DNA of 64,000 nt from Planctomycetota bacterium (GTDB taxonomy: Bacteria; Planctomycetota; PUPC01; JACPCR01): contig JAQBXN010000007.1 in the NCBI GenBank assembly GCA_027625095.1, positions 62,001 through 126,000 of the forward strand, read 5' to 3'. The translations under genes were made by a program, and so were the position numbers. How positions within the stretch are numbered: position 1 is the stretch's first letter; the number at the start of each line of letters is the position of its first letter. Shown in pieces: positions 40,081 to 49,700 of this stretch. The notes under the pieces were generated by a model. The model saw nothing but the letters and a program-made list of their open reading frames with translations, ran no database searches and was not told the origin of the DNA.

Positions 40081-41392
40081 GTGGCAACACTTCCTGGAAC
40101 CCCACCTGGTGGGGCAATCGATTCGAGAGCGCTGCGAGCGCGGCAGTCACCCCTGCAGCCTGCCCCATCGCCACTGCATTGCCCGTCACGCGATAGCTGG
40201 AATGCGCGAGGAAATCCCCACTGATGCAGCGGCCGGCCATTAGAAGGCCATCCACCCCGCTGGCAATGAGAGCCCTCAGAGGTATGTCGTACGGTTGGGT
40301 TTTCTTCTTGACTGGTTTGCCTTCGATGCCGGTGCCATGCGACTTATTCGTTGAATGGACATCGATGCCGAAAGTAACCTCACAGATGGCATCTTCATGA
40401 CGGCGTCCCTCGAGCATGTCAACGAGGGTCACGGTGTAACGACCGTGAATACGCCGGCCTTCTCGGACGCCAATCTGTGCTCCTGTAGCCACGATGCGGA
40501 TGTCGGACCACGGCTCACCCAGCGAACGCAGCCCGCTGATCAGCCGGTGCAGCTCGGAGCGTGCGCGGATGGTTGCATCCGTAATTTGCTGCGCGTCGAC
40601 CCCGCTGAATCCGTATTCATGATTTATCATCCAGGCAAAGAGATTCTTATGAATCTTGAATATGGTCGGCTTACCGTAGCTGGATTCCAGGCCCGCTCTG
40701 CGAAACTCAGCCATAAGAGCCTCCTTGGGAACATGCCAGGGCCGATCCGTACGATCGTGATATTCACTGGTCGCCTCCGCATCGATACCCGCAATCAGGC
40801 ACATCAGCGAGAATGGTTGCGTTTCTCCTGCCCGCTGTCGCCCCTCTGAACCCGCCCCCTCCGCCGGTCGGCCAATATCAAATCCGCATCCAACCTGCGC
40901 GGCAAGATCACCATCCCCGGTGCAATCGATAAAACATTTGGCTTGCCATGCCTCGCGCCCGGATTTGCTTTCGGTGATGGCAAAAGCGATCCGATTTTCC
41001 TCACTCCGCGCCGCAGCGACGACCCTCGTATGCAGTCGAATCTCCACTCCTTCTTCAAAGCACATCTCTTCAAGAGCAAGCTTCATCACCTCTACGTCAT
41101 AGCCCACTCCACCACTATTTTTCGGGTACGCCTGAGAGCGCCCACCCATGCCTTCAATTCGCTGGATAATCTCACCCATCAGGCCAGGCTTGTTCTTTGA
41201 ATCAAGAATCCAGCTCAGCATTCCAGTCGTCCAAACCCCACCTAACTGGCCATGAGTTTCGATGAGCCTTGTTTTTGCCCCTGTTCTTGCCGAAGCTATG
41301 GACGCCGCAACACCAGCCGGCCCACCGCCACAGACAATGACGTCTGTCTCTTCGATGATCGGAGTTTCGCGAGATTTTTCTTGATATGGCAT
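40058..41392 (-). CDS. FAD-dependent oxidoreductase (PF12831-like)
   Basis: This is a 444-residue flavoprotein. V-I-V-C-G-G-G-P-A-G-V-A-A near residue 19 binds the FAD ADP moiety, and E-T-H-G-Q-L-G-G-V near residue 46 and I-D-C-T-G-D-G-D near residue 160 are the other conserved loops. G-L-L-M-A-G-R-C-I-S near residue 390 and G-Q-A-A-G near residue 420 are typical of the 'FAD-dependent oxidoreductase' family abundant in Planctomycetes and Hydrogenedentota and often found beside sugar catabolism genes. It could act on a secondary alcohol of a sugar. It is not the SoxB/MgdA type and so does not replace the missing subunit of the mgd operon. The start at 41392 has weak Shine-Dalgarno support. Confidence 0.8.
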   Translation of the reverse strand: MPYQEKSRETPIIEETDVIVCGGGPAGVAASIASARTGAKTRLIETHGQLGGVWTTGMLSWILDSKNKPGLMGEIIQRIEGMGGRSQAYPKNSGGVGYDVEVMKLALEEMCFEEGVEIRLHTRVVAAARSEENRIAFAITESKSGREAWQAKCFIDCTGDGDLAAQVGCGFDIGRPAEGAGSEGRQRAGETQPFSLMCLIAGIDAEATSEYHDRTDRPWHVPKEALMAEFRRAGLESSYGKPTIFKIHKNLFAWMINHEYGFSGVDAQQITDATIRARSELHRLISGLRSLGEPWSDIRIVATGAQIGVREGRRIHGRYTVTLVDMLEGRRHEDAICEVTFGIDVHSTNKSHGTGIEGKPVKKKTQPYDIPLRALIASGVDGLLMAGRCISGDFLAHSSYRVTGNAVAMGQAAGVTAALAALSNRLPHQVGFQEVLPLISSLSV

Positions 41393-41473
41393 CAGCGTGT
41401 GTCGGATTCGTGTTTATCGGTTATATTCAGTTCAAGTTGTTGCATCTGCCATTTTATTGAAATGAGAGCATTC

Positions 41474-41731
41474 ATGAACACAGCATTGGCAGACTTCGTG
41501 GACCACCTGACTGATGGTTTTACACCGGAATTGGCCCGCCACTTCTCTGAACTGCCTGAAGCAGATCCAAAATTTCAGGCACTTATTGACGAACTGGCAT
41601 CCAAGGCAAATGAGGGCGCGCTCAGCAAGGAAGAAGCGGCCACCTATGAGCGATATTCCGACTATATGGATTTTGTCGCACTGATGCGGCTTAAAGCCCG
41701 ATCCAAGGCAAACTTAAATACTGATGGATGA
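41474..41731 (+). CDS. Small helical protein paired with HNH gene
   Basis: This is an 85-residue acidic, helical protein. F-T-P-E-L-A-R-H-F-S-E-L and F-Q-A-L-I-D-E-L-A-S-K-A-N-E-G-A-L-S resemble the short proteins that commonly precede HNH-nuclease genes in cyanobacteria and Planctomycetes and are probably antitoxin- or regulator-like; I know no defined function. ATG at 41474 or at 41462 could be the start. Its 3' end overlaps the HNH gene by 8 nt, so the pair is co-translated. Confidence 0.6.
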   Translation: MNTALADFVDHLTDGFTPELARHFSELPEADPKFQALIDELASKANEGALSKEEAATYERYSDYMDFVALMRLKARSKANLNTDG

Positions 41732-41984
41732 GAGAACCAAGGTATTGGTTCGAGCGAGGGCGGAAGGACGCTGCGAATATTGCCAAATTCTTCAGTCTTT
41801 GTATCCGGACTTCGTATTCCATGTTGAGCATGTCGTTGCACGACAGCATGGCGGGGTTGATCTGCCGTCAAATCTCGCACTGGCATGTCATCTGTGCAAT
41901 GGGGTGATTGCACTGCAACCCGGGGGTAATATGCGCTACTTCGTTTCCAGCGTTTTCAAATATGCCAAAAGCGAAGCAAACTGA
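41724..41984 (+). CDS. Small HNH endonuclease, apparently 3'-truncated
   Basis: This is an 86-residue protein with R-C-E-Y-C near residue 16, V-E-H-V-V-A near residue 34, H-G-G near residue 41, N-L-A-L-A-C near residue 48 and H-L-C-N near residue 55. These give the zinc-binding cysteine pairs and the histidine-asparagine order of HNH nucleases. In relatives the helix after C-x-x-C-N continues with R-H-K-G and a C-terminal segment; here the chain changes to V-I-A-L-Q-P-G-G-N and ends soon after, inside the 3' end of the convergent gene at 41936-46222 (overlap 49 nt). It therefore looks truncated and may be inactive. It could still be a minimal nuclease. Confidence 0.7.
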   Translation: MDERTKVLVRARAEGRCEYCQILQSLYPDFVFHVEHVVARQHGGVDLPSNLALACHLCNGVIALQPGGNMRYFVSSVFKYAKSEAN

Positions 41985-44900
41985 TCCGGCGTGAGCATCT
42001 GCACCAGCCCCTCAGGCATCATCGAGTTTTCGCGCTTGCCGCGACTCTTGATTTCTGACTGTTTGAGGGTCGTGGAGACTCCGGCGATGTTGCGAATCTC
42101 GATCTCGTCGCCACTTTCCCGCACGACAAAACCTTCCTCCTGGCCGTTCCCCTTTTTCATCTGAAACCAATGGGTTGCAAACGCGGGAGCGATCAGGGCA
42201 CTCGGCTTCAGGATGCTCTCAATGATCTCGTGCTGCTGGTATCGCCTGGTGATATCGATCAGGCTGGGGCCCTTGAGAGGCTCGTTTGGTGAGACGGTGT
42301 GGCAGGCAACGCAACCCTGCGCCATAAAAAGTTCCTGACCGAGAGCAGGCGTTCCCGTAGCCCTGGCGACTATTCCGGGAAGGTCCTCCGGTTTCAATTC
42401 GCCGATGGTTTTGCCTTCAAGATCGGAAGTTGGAGTTTCGAGCCGAATCTTTTCGGCCAGTTCTTTCACTGCCGGAATCGCGTGGCTGCGCAGTTCACCG
42501 ACAAGTCCCACGATAGCATCACGCTCCTTGCCTTTGACCAGTTGGCTGGAAGCGATGTTGTTCAGGATAGCGAAAGCGATTGAACGTTGTGATGCGTCAT
42601 TGCCGATGGCGGCATTTTTTACAAGGTTCAGATGCTGAGTGTGTGCCGGGTTGCGGAGGAATGCCTCACGGGCGTAGGCCATCTCACCTGTGGTTTCCTT
42701 AAGACTCGCGGCAATATCACAGGCTGCCGCAAAGCCTTGCCTGGGGTCCGTAGTCCGCATGAGGCCATCCAGGATTAGGACTCGAATTCTGGTGTCTGCC
42801 TTTGGGTCGAGAGCCAACTCTTTAAGTAGAGGAATACCCTGTCCAGGCACCGTTGACGACTCAAGGAAGATAGTCGCCGCCGCGGCTCTGAATGAAGCTT
42901 TTTCTTTTGCCAGGTTCAACAGAACGTTGAGGGATTCCTGTATTTCGATTCGATTGTGCGGCAACTCGACCAGAAGGAATGGAACGAGTTCAGGATCGGA
43001 AAGAGATTCCATCAACCGCTGAAGAATCGCATCGCTCTGTTCCCATTTGGTGGGTTTGAAGTAGGGGCCACGGCTGTCCGGGCGTGTTCCCCACCAGCCG
43101 CCGTCGTACTCGGCCTCTTTGAAATGAAGGCGAGCCAGAGCGCTCAGCAGGTCTTTCCTGATCTCTACGTCCGACGCCTTTTCCAGTCGTTGCATGAGAC
43201 CCGTGACCACTTCCGGTTTGTGGAGTGCGTAAAGCACTCTGAGACAGCCTTTCCGAACAGCGACATCACTTCCGTCGACTCCAGCAAATGAAGCCTCTAC
43301 AGCTTCCAGTTTAGACAGACTCTTCACAGCAGCGTGGGCAACGAGGACATCACTATCCGCAGTCAGCTTTGTCAGAGCAGATGCCGCTTCAGGTTTACCG
43401 AGACGGCCGAGTCCAATGACAGCCTGTAGACGCACTCGAGGATTTTTGTCCATAAGGGCATCAATGAACGGCTGCACCGGGACGTCGGTAATTTGTCCCA
43501 AACGGTCGGCAAGAGCCCGCAAGGCAAATTCGCGGACGGTGTCATCTCTGGCCAGTTCGATGAGCGTCAGATGCGATTTTTCGCCTTGAAGTTGTTTGAG
43601 CGTGAAGATCGCAGCAATACGTACACTGCTTTTCTGCTGAGCGTCCCTGGCCAGTTTTGTCACCCCCTCTGCAAAGACAGGCTTGTCCCCGCGGCGCAGC
43701 AATTCCAGTTGTGTGTGCAGACGCCATACCTGGCTGTCTGTGGCCATGAGACCGACAAGTTCTTCATCCGTAGCCGCCTTCAAATCCGGAAATTTAAGTG
43801 GTTTGAAATCCCTGGGTACGATGCGGGCCACAAATCCCGAATCAGGTTTGCCGTATTTGAAACCGGCGTCATGCCAACTCGAAACATAGATCGCGCCCGA
43901 GGCATCCACGTCAATATCTGTGGGACGAGAAATCTTGATGAAGTCTTTCTGCTCAGGCTTGAACCCGGCACCATTCGGAGTGAGCGGATGCTGATACACC
44001 ACGCTGCGACCCCAATCGCAGGTGAGCAGGCTGCGGCCAATTTCGCCGAGACCAGGCTCATCAAGAAAGATTGAGCCACAGGGCGAGCCGCCACCGTAGT
44101 CAGCGAGGCAATCGATGAATTCACCCTTGAATTTCTTGAACTGGCGCGGGTAGCCATACTCGGCTTGTCCGCCGATCACGTGACTGAGCCTGACGTTCCA
44201 GCCTCCGCCATCGTTGGTATTGTCAAGGGTAAAGAGATCGAGCTGAGGGCTGACCGCAACGTCATAGATATTTCGCAAGCCCTGGGCGTAGATTTCAAGT
44301 TCTGTCCCGTCGAGTCTGACTCTGGCGATTCCACCGCCTTGCAGGACAACCTTTTTGCCGCCCTTGTCCACTGCGTTGTTAAAACCAAAGTCGCCCACCG
44401 CGATATACATCCACCCATCAATACTCACACGAAAACCATTCGTCGTGTGGTCGCCGCCCCGGCCTGCCAGGCTCTGCTGGGTGGATATACCACTGACCAG
44501 CAAATCGTTCTTGTCTGCCTTGCCGTCGCCGTCCACATCCTCAAACACTCGAATGAAAGGCGGATGCAGCACCCAGAGCTTGCCGTTGTCGTAAAACAGC
44601 CCGCGACCGTTGAACACCATCCACTTGTTGCCCCCCGTAGTATCCTCGACCTTTTCGGCAAAGACATTGACCTTGTCGGCCTTGCCGTCACCATCGGTGT
44701 CCAGCATTCGAAGGATGTTTTGCTGGACGTTCAGGTCCTTACCAAGCGAACCATTCTGATCGACGGCCACGAACACCTCCCCTGCTGGCGCGCAGCAGAG
44801 GGCTGAGGGGTAACTGACCTGCGGCGGCACGGCGAACTGAGTGGAAACGAACTGCTCGGGTACCGTAACGCTTACCGGGCTGGACGAACCGCCACCTCCT

Positions 44901-46222
44901 TTGGTTTGATTAATCAACACCTTCTCTGTCGGCGGAATCACCCCGGTAAATGCCTCGAACTCCCAGAAACTGCACCAGCCTCCTGACGAACAGCTCAGGC
45001 CAGTAACGCGCAAGTAACGGGTATCTGGCGCATCAATGACATGGGTCGCGATACCGTTGTTTTTCTCCGGTTTGGATTCATCAATAAGCACTGTCCATTC
45101 CTTTTCATCCTTCGACCCCTCAACCTTGAATCCATACTTGCTGCCCGCCATCCGTTCCCAGTGAATTCGAATACCTTTCACATGTTCCGTCTTGTCGAGG
45201 TCGACCTGCCACGTCTGAGGGTAGGCAGCACCGGCAGCGCACCAGCGAGTGCCGAGATTACCGTCCACCGCATTCTTCGAGACGTTTCCCTTTCCTGTTT
45301 CGTTGGTGGATGCCATGCTCTTCTTGTTCGTGGCCAGATTGGGTACTACCGTGCCAACGTCCTTCTTTGGCTGCGCCTGAGGAGCAGGGGTGCTGTCGGA
45401 GGCTTTAGCTCGTGCACTGATGAGAACCTTTTCGTGATCATCCCTGGCCACAGTTTTGAAATTCGTCTCGTCAAGTTTTCCTAGCGCCCAGAGGAATCCC
45501 CGGGCGACTGTGTCCAGCCACTCCTGGGTTTCGACCGTCTCATTGTGGTGGCCGACAGTGGTGCCGAACACGCGGCACTTCTCGTACTCGTTCGTCCACA
45601 TGCAGACCTCGTAAAGATCCTTCTGGTTGCCATCCAGACGAAGCGCGTGCGCGATCGGCGTGGCTGTCTTCATGATTTCCGTAACGGCGTAGAGCTCGCC
45701 CTTGGGCGTCTTCCATGCCTTGCCCATCTTGGCGAGAATGGGATGGCCATCCTTGATGGGCTCGACCGTGTAAGGAAAGTGCGAACCGTGACGGTGAGAG
45801 CGAACCCCGAGGAATTGCACATAGGGCTCGACACGCCCAAACCCGTAACTGTGCATATTACAGTGCATGACAACTGCCGGGACGCCTTCACGATGCGGCT
45901 GCAGGATCTTGTCGATCCATTCCACGTCACGCATGCCTGCGTGACATTCGTTGTGAAAGATAATGTCAAATTTGTCGCTGAGGTTTCCCTGATCGTAAAT
46001 GGGAATCTTTGCGTCCTGGCTGTGCGCCAATGTCCATTCGACAGGGAAATTGCAGCGGGCGGCAAGACCTTCCGTGATGGTGAATTTCTGCATGTTGTAA
46101 TCATGGCAGCATCCACCCGTGACCATGAGGGCACGGAGCGGCTTGGGCGCTTGGGCGTCTTCGGCATGAAGTGAAACGAGGGCCAGACAAGCCATTAAAG
46201 TGGCCCGCGATATTGATTTCAT
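41936..46222 (-). CDS. Giant secreted ThuA/discoidin/dehydrogenase-propeller/HEAT/cytochrome c protein
   Basis: This 1428-residue protein carries a signal peptide (1-24). A ThuA-like glutamine-amidotransferase-fold domain (about 25-240; M-V-T-G-G-C-C-H-D-Y, F-H-N-E-C-H-A-G) comes first, then a discoidin/F5-8C-like domain (about 305-430). A six-bladed NHL/PQQ-type propeller (about 470-850; D-G-D-G-K-A-D-K, G-L-R-N-I-Y-D-V-A) follows, then HEAT repeats (about 880-1260) and a c-type haem-binding end with C1304-V-A-C1307-H1308. Proteins of this type ('membrane-bound dehydrogenase, PVC heme-binding') are a hallmark of Planctomycetes and Verrucomicrobia and are thought to oxidise sugars in the periplasm, passing electrons to the haem. 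The ATG at 46222, with GGAAG upstream, was chosen over 46333 for the signal peptide. Confidence 0.78.
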   Translation of the reverse strand: MKSISRATLMACLALVSLHAEDAQAPKPLRALMVTGGCCHDYNMQKFTITEGLAARCNFPVEWTLAHSQDAKIPIYDQGNLSDKFDIIFHNECHAGMRDVEWIDKILQPHREGVPAVVMHCNMHSYGFGRVEPYVQFLGVRSHRHGSHFPYTVEPIKDGHPILAKMGKAWKTPKGELYAVTEIMKTATPIAHALRLDGNQKDLYEVCMWTNEYEKCRVFGTTVGHHNETVETQEWLDTVARGFLWALGKLDETNFKTVARDDHEKVLISARAKASDSTPAPQAQPKKDVGTVVPNLATNKKSMASTNETGKGNVSKNAVDGNLGTRWCAAGAAYPQTWQVDLDKTEHVKGIRIHWERMAGSKYGFKVEGSKDEKEWTVLIDESKPEKNNGIATHVIDAPDTRYLRVTGLSCSSGGWCSFWEFEAFTGVIPPTEKVLINQTKGGGGSSSPVSVTVPEQFVSTQFAVPPQVSYPSALCCAPAGEVFVAVDQNGSLGKDLNVQQNILRMLDTDGDGKADKVNVFAEKVEDTTGGNKWMVFNGRGLFYDNGKLWVLHPPFIRVFEDVDGDGKADKNDLLVSGISTQQSLAGRGGDHTTNGFRVSIDGWMYIAVGDFGFNNAVDKGGKKVVLQGGGIARVRLDGTELEIYAQGLRNIYDVAVSPQLDLFTLDNTNDGGGWNVRLSHVIGGQAEYGYPRQFKKFKGEFIDCLADYGGGSPCGSIFLDEPGLGEIGRSLLTCDWGRSVVYQHPLTPNGAGFKPEQKDFIKISRPTDIDVDASGAIYVSSWHDAGFKYGKPDSGFVARIVPRDFKPLKFPDLKAATDEELVGLMATDSQVWRLHTQLELLRRGDKPVFAEGVTKLARDAQQKSSVRIAAIFTLKQLQGEKSHLTLIELARDDTVREFALRALADRLGQITDVPVQPFIDALMDKNPRVRLQAVIGLGRLGKPEAASALTKLTADSDVLVAHAAVKSLSKLEAVEASFAGVDGSDVAVRKGCLRVLYALHKPEVVTGLMQRLEKASDVEIRKDLLSALARLHFKEAEYDGGWWGTRPDSRGPYFKPTKWEQSDAILQRLMESLSDPELVPFLLVELPHNRIEIQESLNVLLNLAKEKASFRAAAATIFLESSTVPGQGIPLLKELALDPKADTRIRVLILDGLMRTTDPRQGFAAACDIAASLKETTGEMAYAREAFLRNPAHTQHLNLVKNAAIGNDASQRSIAFAILNNIASSQLVKGKERDAIVGLVGELRSHAIPAVKELAEKIRLETPTSDLEGKTIGELKPEDLPGIVARATGTPALGQELFMAQGCVACHTVSPNEPLKGPSLIDITRRYQQHEIIESILKPSALIAPAFATHWFQMKKGNGQEEGFVVRESGDEIEIRNIAGVSTTLKQSEIKSRGKRENSMMPEGLVQMLTPDQFASLLAYLKTLETK

Positions 46223-46731
46223 AAGTTTCTTCCTGGTTGTCGCTATGGCCATCCATTCAATTTGAAAGGAGGTAGTAAACCAATGTACCTGAAGTTCGCC
46301 GACGATATTCAGTATCATGAGACTCACGACCATGCAACGCGATCATCGGCTTGACGTCACCCGTATTGGGAGCCTCAAAATCATGCTGCTGATGAGATTG
46401 TATGGGGCCGGTGCTTTCGCATAACCGCAGATTCAGGATTCAGGACCAAAAGAAGTAGAGATCGACTGGCTTCAACAATTCGTAAGCGACATTGCCGGTG
46501 CGCGCCAACTCTCCCGTCTCATGATCCAACTGACAGGGCATCAACGCCTGCAATGCATGGACCCGGCCACACATAAGTCCCCAATGAGGCCAGCTCATCG
46601 GGGACCTTGATAATTGCTCAATTCAGGTAAGAGTGTCATGCCATTTCACCACTTCAATTCGGCGGCGAATCGGAGCGTAACAGCTATTCTGCCCTCCTTG
46701 ATTTTTTCTGTACCTGAAGGTTTTACGAAAA
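46223..46731. other. Divergent intergenic region with an inverted repeat
   Basis: This is 509 nt between two divergent genes with related domain sets. It holds an inverted repeat (46577-46582 GTCCCC with 46600-46605 GGGGAC, and 46584-46588 ATGAG with 46594-46598 CTCAT, loop GCCAG), and a doubled ATTCAGG heptamer near 46435. No T-run follows the hairpin on the plus strand, so it may be an operator-like or RNA structure. I see no gene here. Confidence 0.55.
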
Positions 46732-49700
46732 GTGAAAAAAGAAAATCCTAATCCATTGCGCCATTTGGATAACGGAAACTTGTTGCCGCTTTCGTTTTCC
46801 GGAACGCACCGGAAAACGAAGGCGCCGACAAGCCGGCGCACTCCAACGATCGCCGCCGTCCTTTTCTCCCTTCTCACCACATGCCTGCGCGCCGAACTCG
46901 ATCTCACTTCACTTACGAAGGCGATCCCCGAGACGCCTTCCGCCACACCGGAACGGCAACGCCGCCTTCTGGTCTACTACATCAAGGACGACGTCAAAAT
47001 CATCCAGCTCGCCAACGCGCTTTTTTCCCAGATGGGAAAAAAAACTGGAGCGTTCGAAGCAGTAGTCAGCAACGATAGTCGGATGTTTGAGACGGATCGG
47101 TTGAACGTCTTCGATGCGGTTCTCTTCAACAACACGGCCAACATTGAGCGATACATTTTGAAGAGGGAATATCGCGAGAATCTGTTGAAGTTCGTTGATG
47201 AAGGCGGCGGCGTCATAGGAATCCATCAGGCCCTCAACGGCGGATTCAACCTCAAGCACCAGGACACCGAGCTCAATTGGCCGGCATACTCACAGTTACT
47301 CGGCGCCAAATTCGACAATCACTCCTGGAGCCCAAACGGCACATGGCCTGTCGCTGTTGAGGATGCAGAGCATCCCATAAATGCGGCCTTTGCGGATTTA
47401 TATCATGAATCTAAAGGCATCCGATTCGTTGGTACTTTTCGTATTCAGGATGAACTTCGTCGCTTCCGTGATTTCTCCCGGAAGGAAAGTCGCGTGCTAC
47501 TCAAAGTCGACAATCGCCTGAACAACTCTAACGGACCTCAGGACAACCCCGTCGCCTGGATTCGACAGCAGGGCAAAGGGCGCGTTTTTTACTCCTACTT
47601 TGGCAGCAACGAGTCGACTTATTCTAATCCGCTTATCGTGAAGCATTGGCTGGACGGGATTCAGTTTGCACTCAGTGACCTCAAAGCAGACGCCACCCCA
47701 GTTCCAAATCCGCCTGCTCCACAGACGGTTTTCAACGATCCTCCTGCGCCTTACCACAAACCGGAGGAGACGCTGAAGATGCTGCAGCTTCCTGAGGGCT
47801 TCAAAGCCGAGGTAATGGTCGGCGAGGAGGATATTCACGAACCGGTCGTCGTGGCGTGGGACGCCAACGGCCGCATGTATGTTGCCGAGATGCGCACTTA
47901 CATGCAGGAGATCGATGGAAAGGATCAGATGCGACCCATCAGCCGGGTCTCTATGCACGAGGATTCGGACGGCGATGGGACGATGGATCGGCATACCGTC
48001 TTTGCGGACAACCTCGTCCTTCCCCGCATGGTATTGCCGCTCGACGATCGCATCGTGATTGGTGAGACAGATACGTCCACGCTCCATGCCTATCGTGATA
48101 CCGACGGCGACGGCCAGGCCGACGTAAAGGAGGTGTGGTATGAGGGCGGCAATCGCGGCGGCAATCTGGAACATCAGGCAAGCGGTCTCATCTGGTGTCT
48201 CGACAACTGGATTTATCTGAGCAAGGACAACGTGCGTTTTCGGTTCACCAGCGGCAAGGTCGTCAAGGAGGACTCCAGGATGACCGGTGCACAGTGGGGG
48301 CTGACGTCGGACGACATGGGGCGGGTTTTTTACTCGACCAACAGTAATCCTGGGATGGGATTTCAGTGGCCACCGTCGTATGGTGCGTCCCAGGGAGACA
48401 GGGCTGGAGACTTCAACACGATTTTCCCCATTACTCGTACCCCCGACATTCAACCGGGTCTGGGCGCCATGCGTGAAGACGGGCGGCTCAGAAGTTTCAC
48501 CGCCGCTTGTGGCCAGACCATTTTTCGTGGGGATCGATTGGGGCCGGATGTCCAGGGAGACTACTTCGTCTGCGAACCTGTCGGACGAATCGTTCGACGT
48601 GCTAAGGTAAAGAGCGACAAGGGCAAACTCATCCTTGAGCATCCTTATCATGAGGAGGAACGCGAATTTATCGCCTCATCAGACATGCTCTTCCGCCCGG
48701 TGAATTCAGCGACCGGGCCCGATGGCTGCCTCTATATCGTCGACATGTATCGCGGGATCATTCAGGAAGGCTCGTGGGTGCGGAACGGCTCATTTCTGCG
48801 GCCAGTGGTACAGCGAATGGAACTGGACAAGCGCATCCGTAATGGCCGCATCTACCGAATCACGCATGAGTCTTTACAGCCCGGCCCCAGGCCAGGAATG
48901 CTCGGCGAAAAGACCCCCGAACTCATACAGCATCTCTCTCACCCGAACGGCTGGTGGAGAGATACTGCCCAAAAACTGATTATTCTGCGCGGGGACAAAT
49001 CCGTCATTCCACTCCTCAAAGAAGTCGCACGCAACGGTGCCGATCCGCTGGGACGCATGCACGCCCTGTGGACTCTCGAAGGAATGGCTGTTCTCGATAA
49101 GGAACTCCTCATTGAAAAATACTCAGATAAAGATCCACGAGTCAGAGTCGCCTCCATACGCATCAGCGAACAGGTCCTTCCGGGCGACAAAACGCTCCTG
49201 AAGGAATTGGCCAAGCTCAAAACAGACCCCGATTTCGAAGTCCCCGGTCAGTTGCTATTGAGCCTCGCCTATTCGGACGAAGAGGAGGCAGAGAACCTGG
49301 CTCTCGAAATTGTTACGGCCAATCCTGACAACGAGGCAGTAAACCGTGCCCGGGACATGCGTCGTAGCGCAATGGAAGAGGCCAAACGCCGGCGTGAACT
49401 AGCCATACGTAATCAACTGCTCGCTGAACTGATGGAAAAAGGCGAATCCATCTACATGGGCCTCTGCATCACCTGCCACGGGCCTGACGGTTTAGGAATG
49501 CCTTATGATGACCGGCCGAAGGAAATCAAAGGCCCCCCGCTCAAGGGATCGGCAAGAGTTCTTGGACATAAAGACGTCGTTACCCGCATCGTGCTTAATG
49601 GCCTCACAGGCCCAGTTGACGACAAAACATACACCGAAGTCATGGTGCCCATGCAGGGCATCGATGACGAGATTCTCGCTGCGACCATGACGTTTGTACG

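Noticed and set aside
40058-41392. FAD oxidoreductase as a stand-in for the missing MgdA/SoxB
   Set aside because: It has the PF12831-like layout and is 30 kb away beside sugar genes; MgdA is a DAO-fold protein.
47497-48651. 384-residue minus-strand frame inside the second giant gene
   Set aside because: It is antisense to conserved propeller motifs and shows no family motif.
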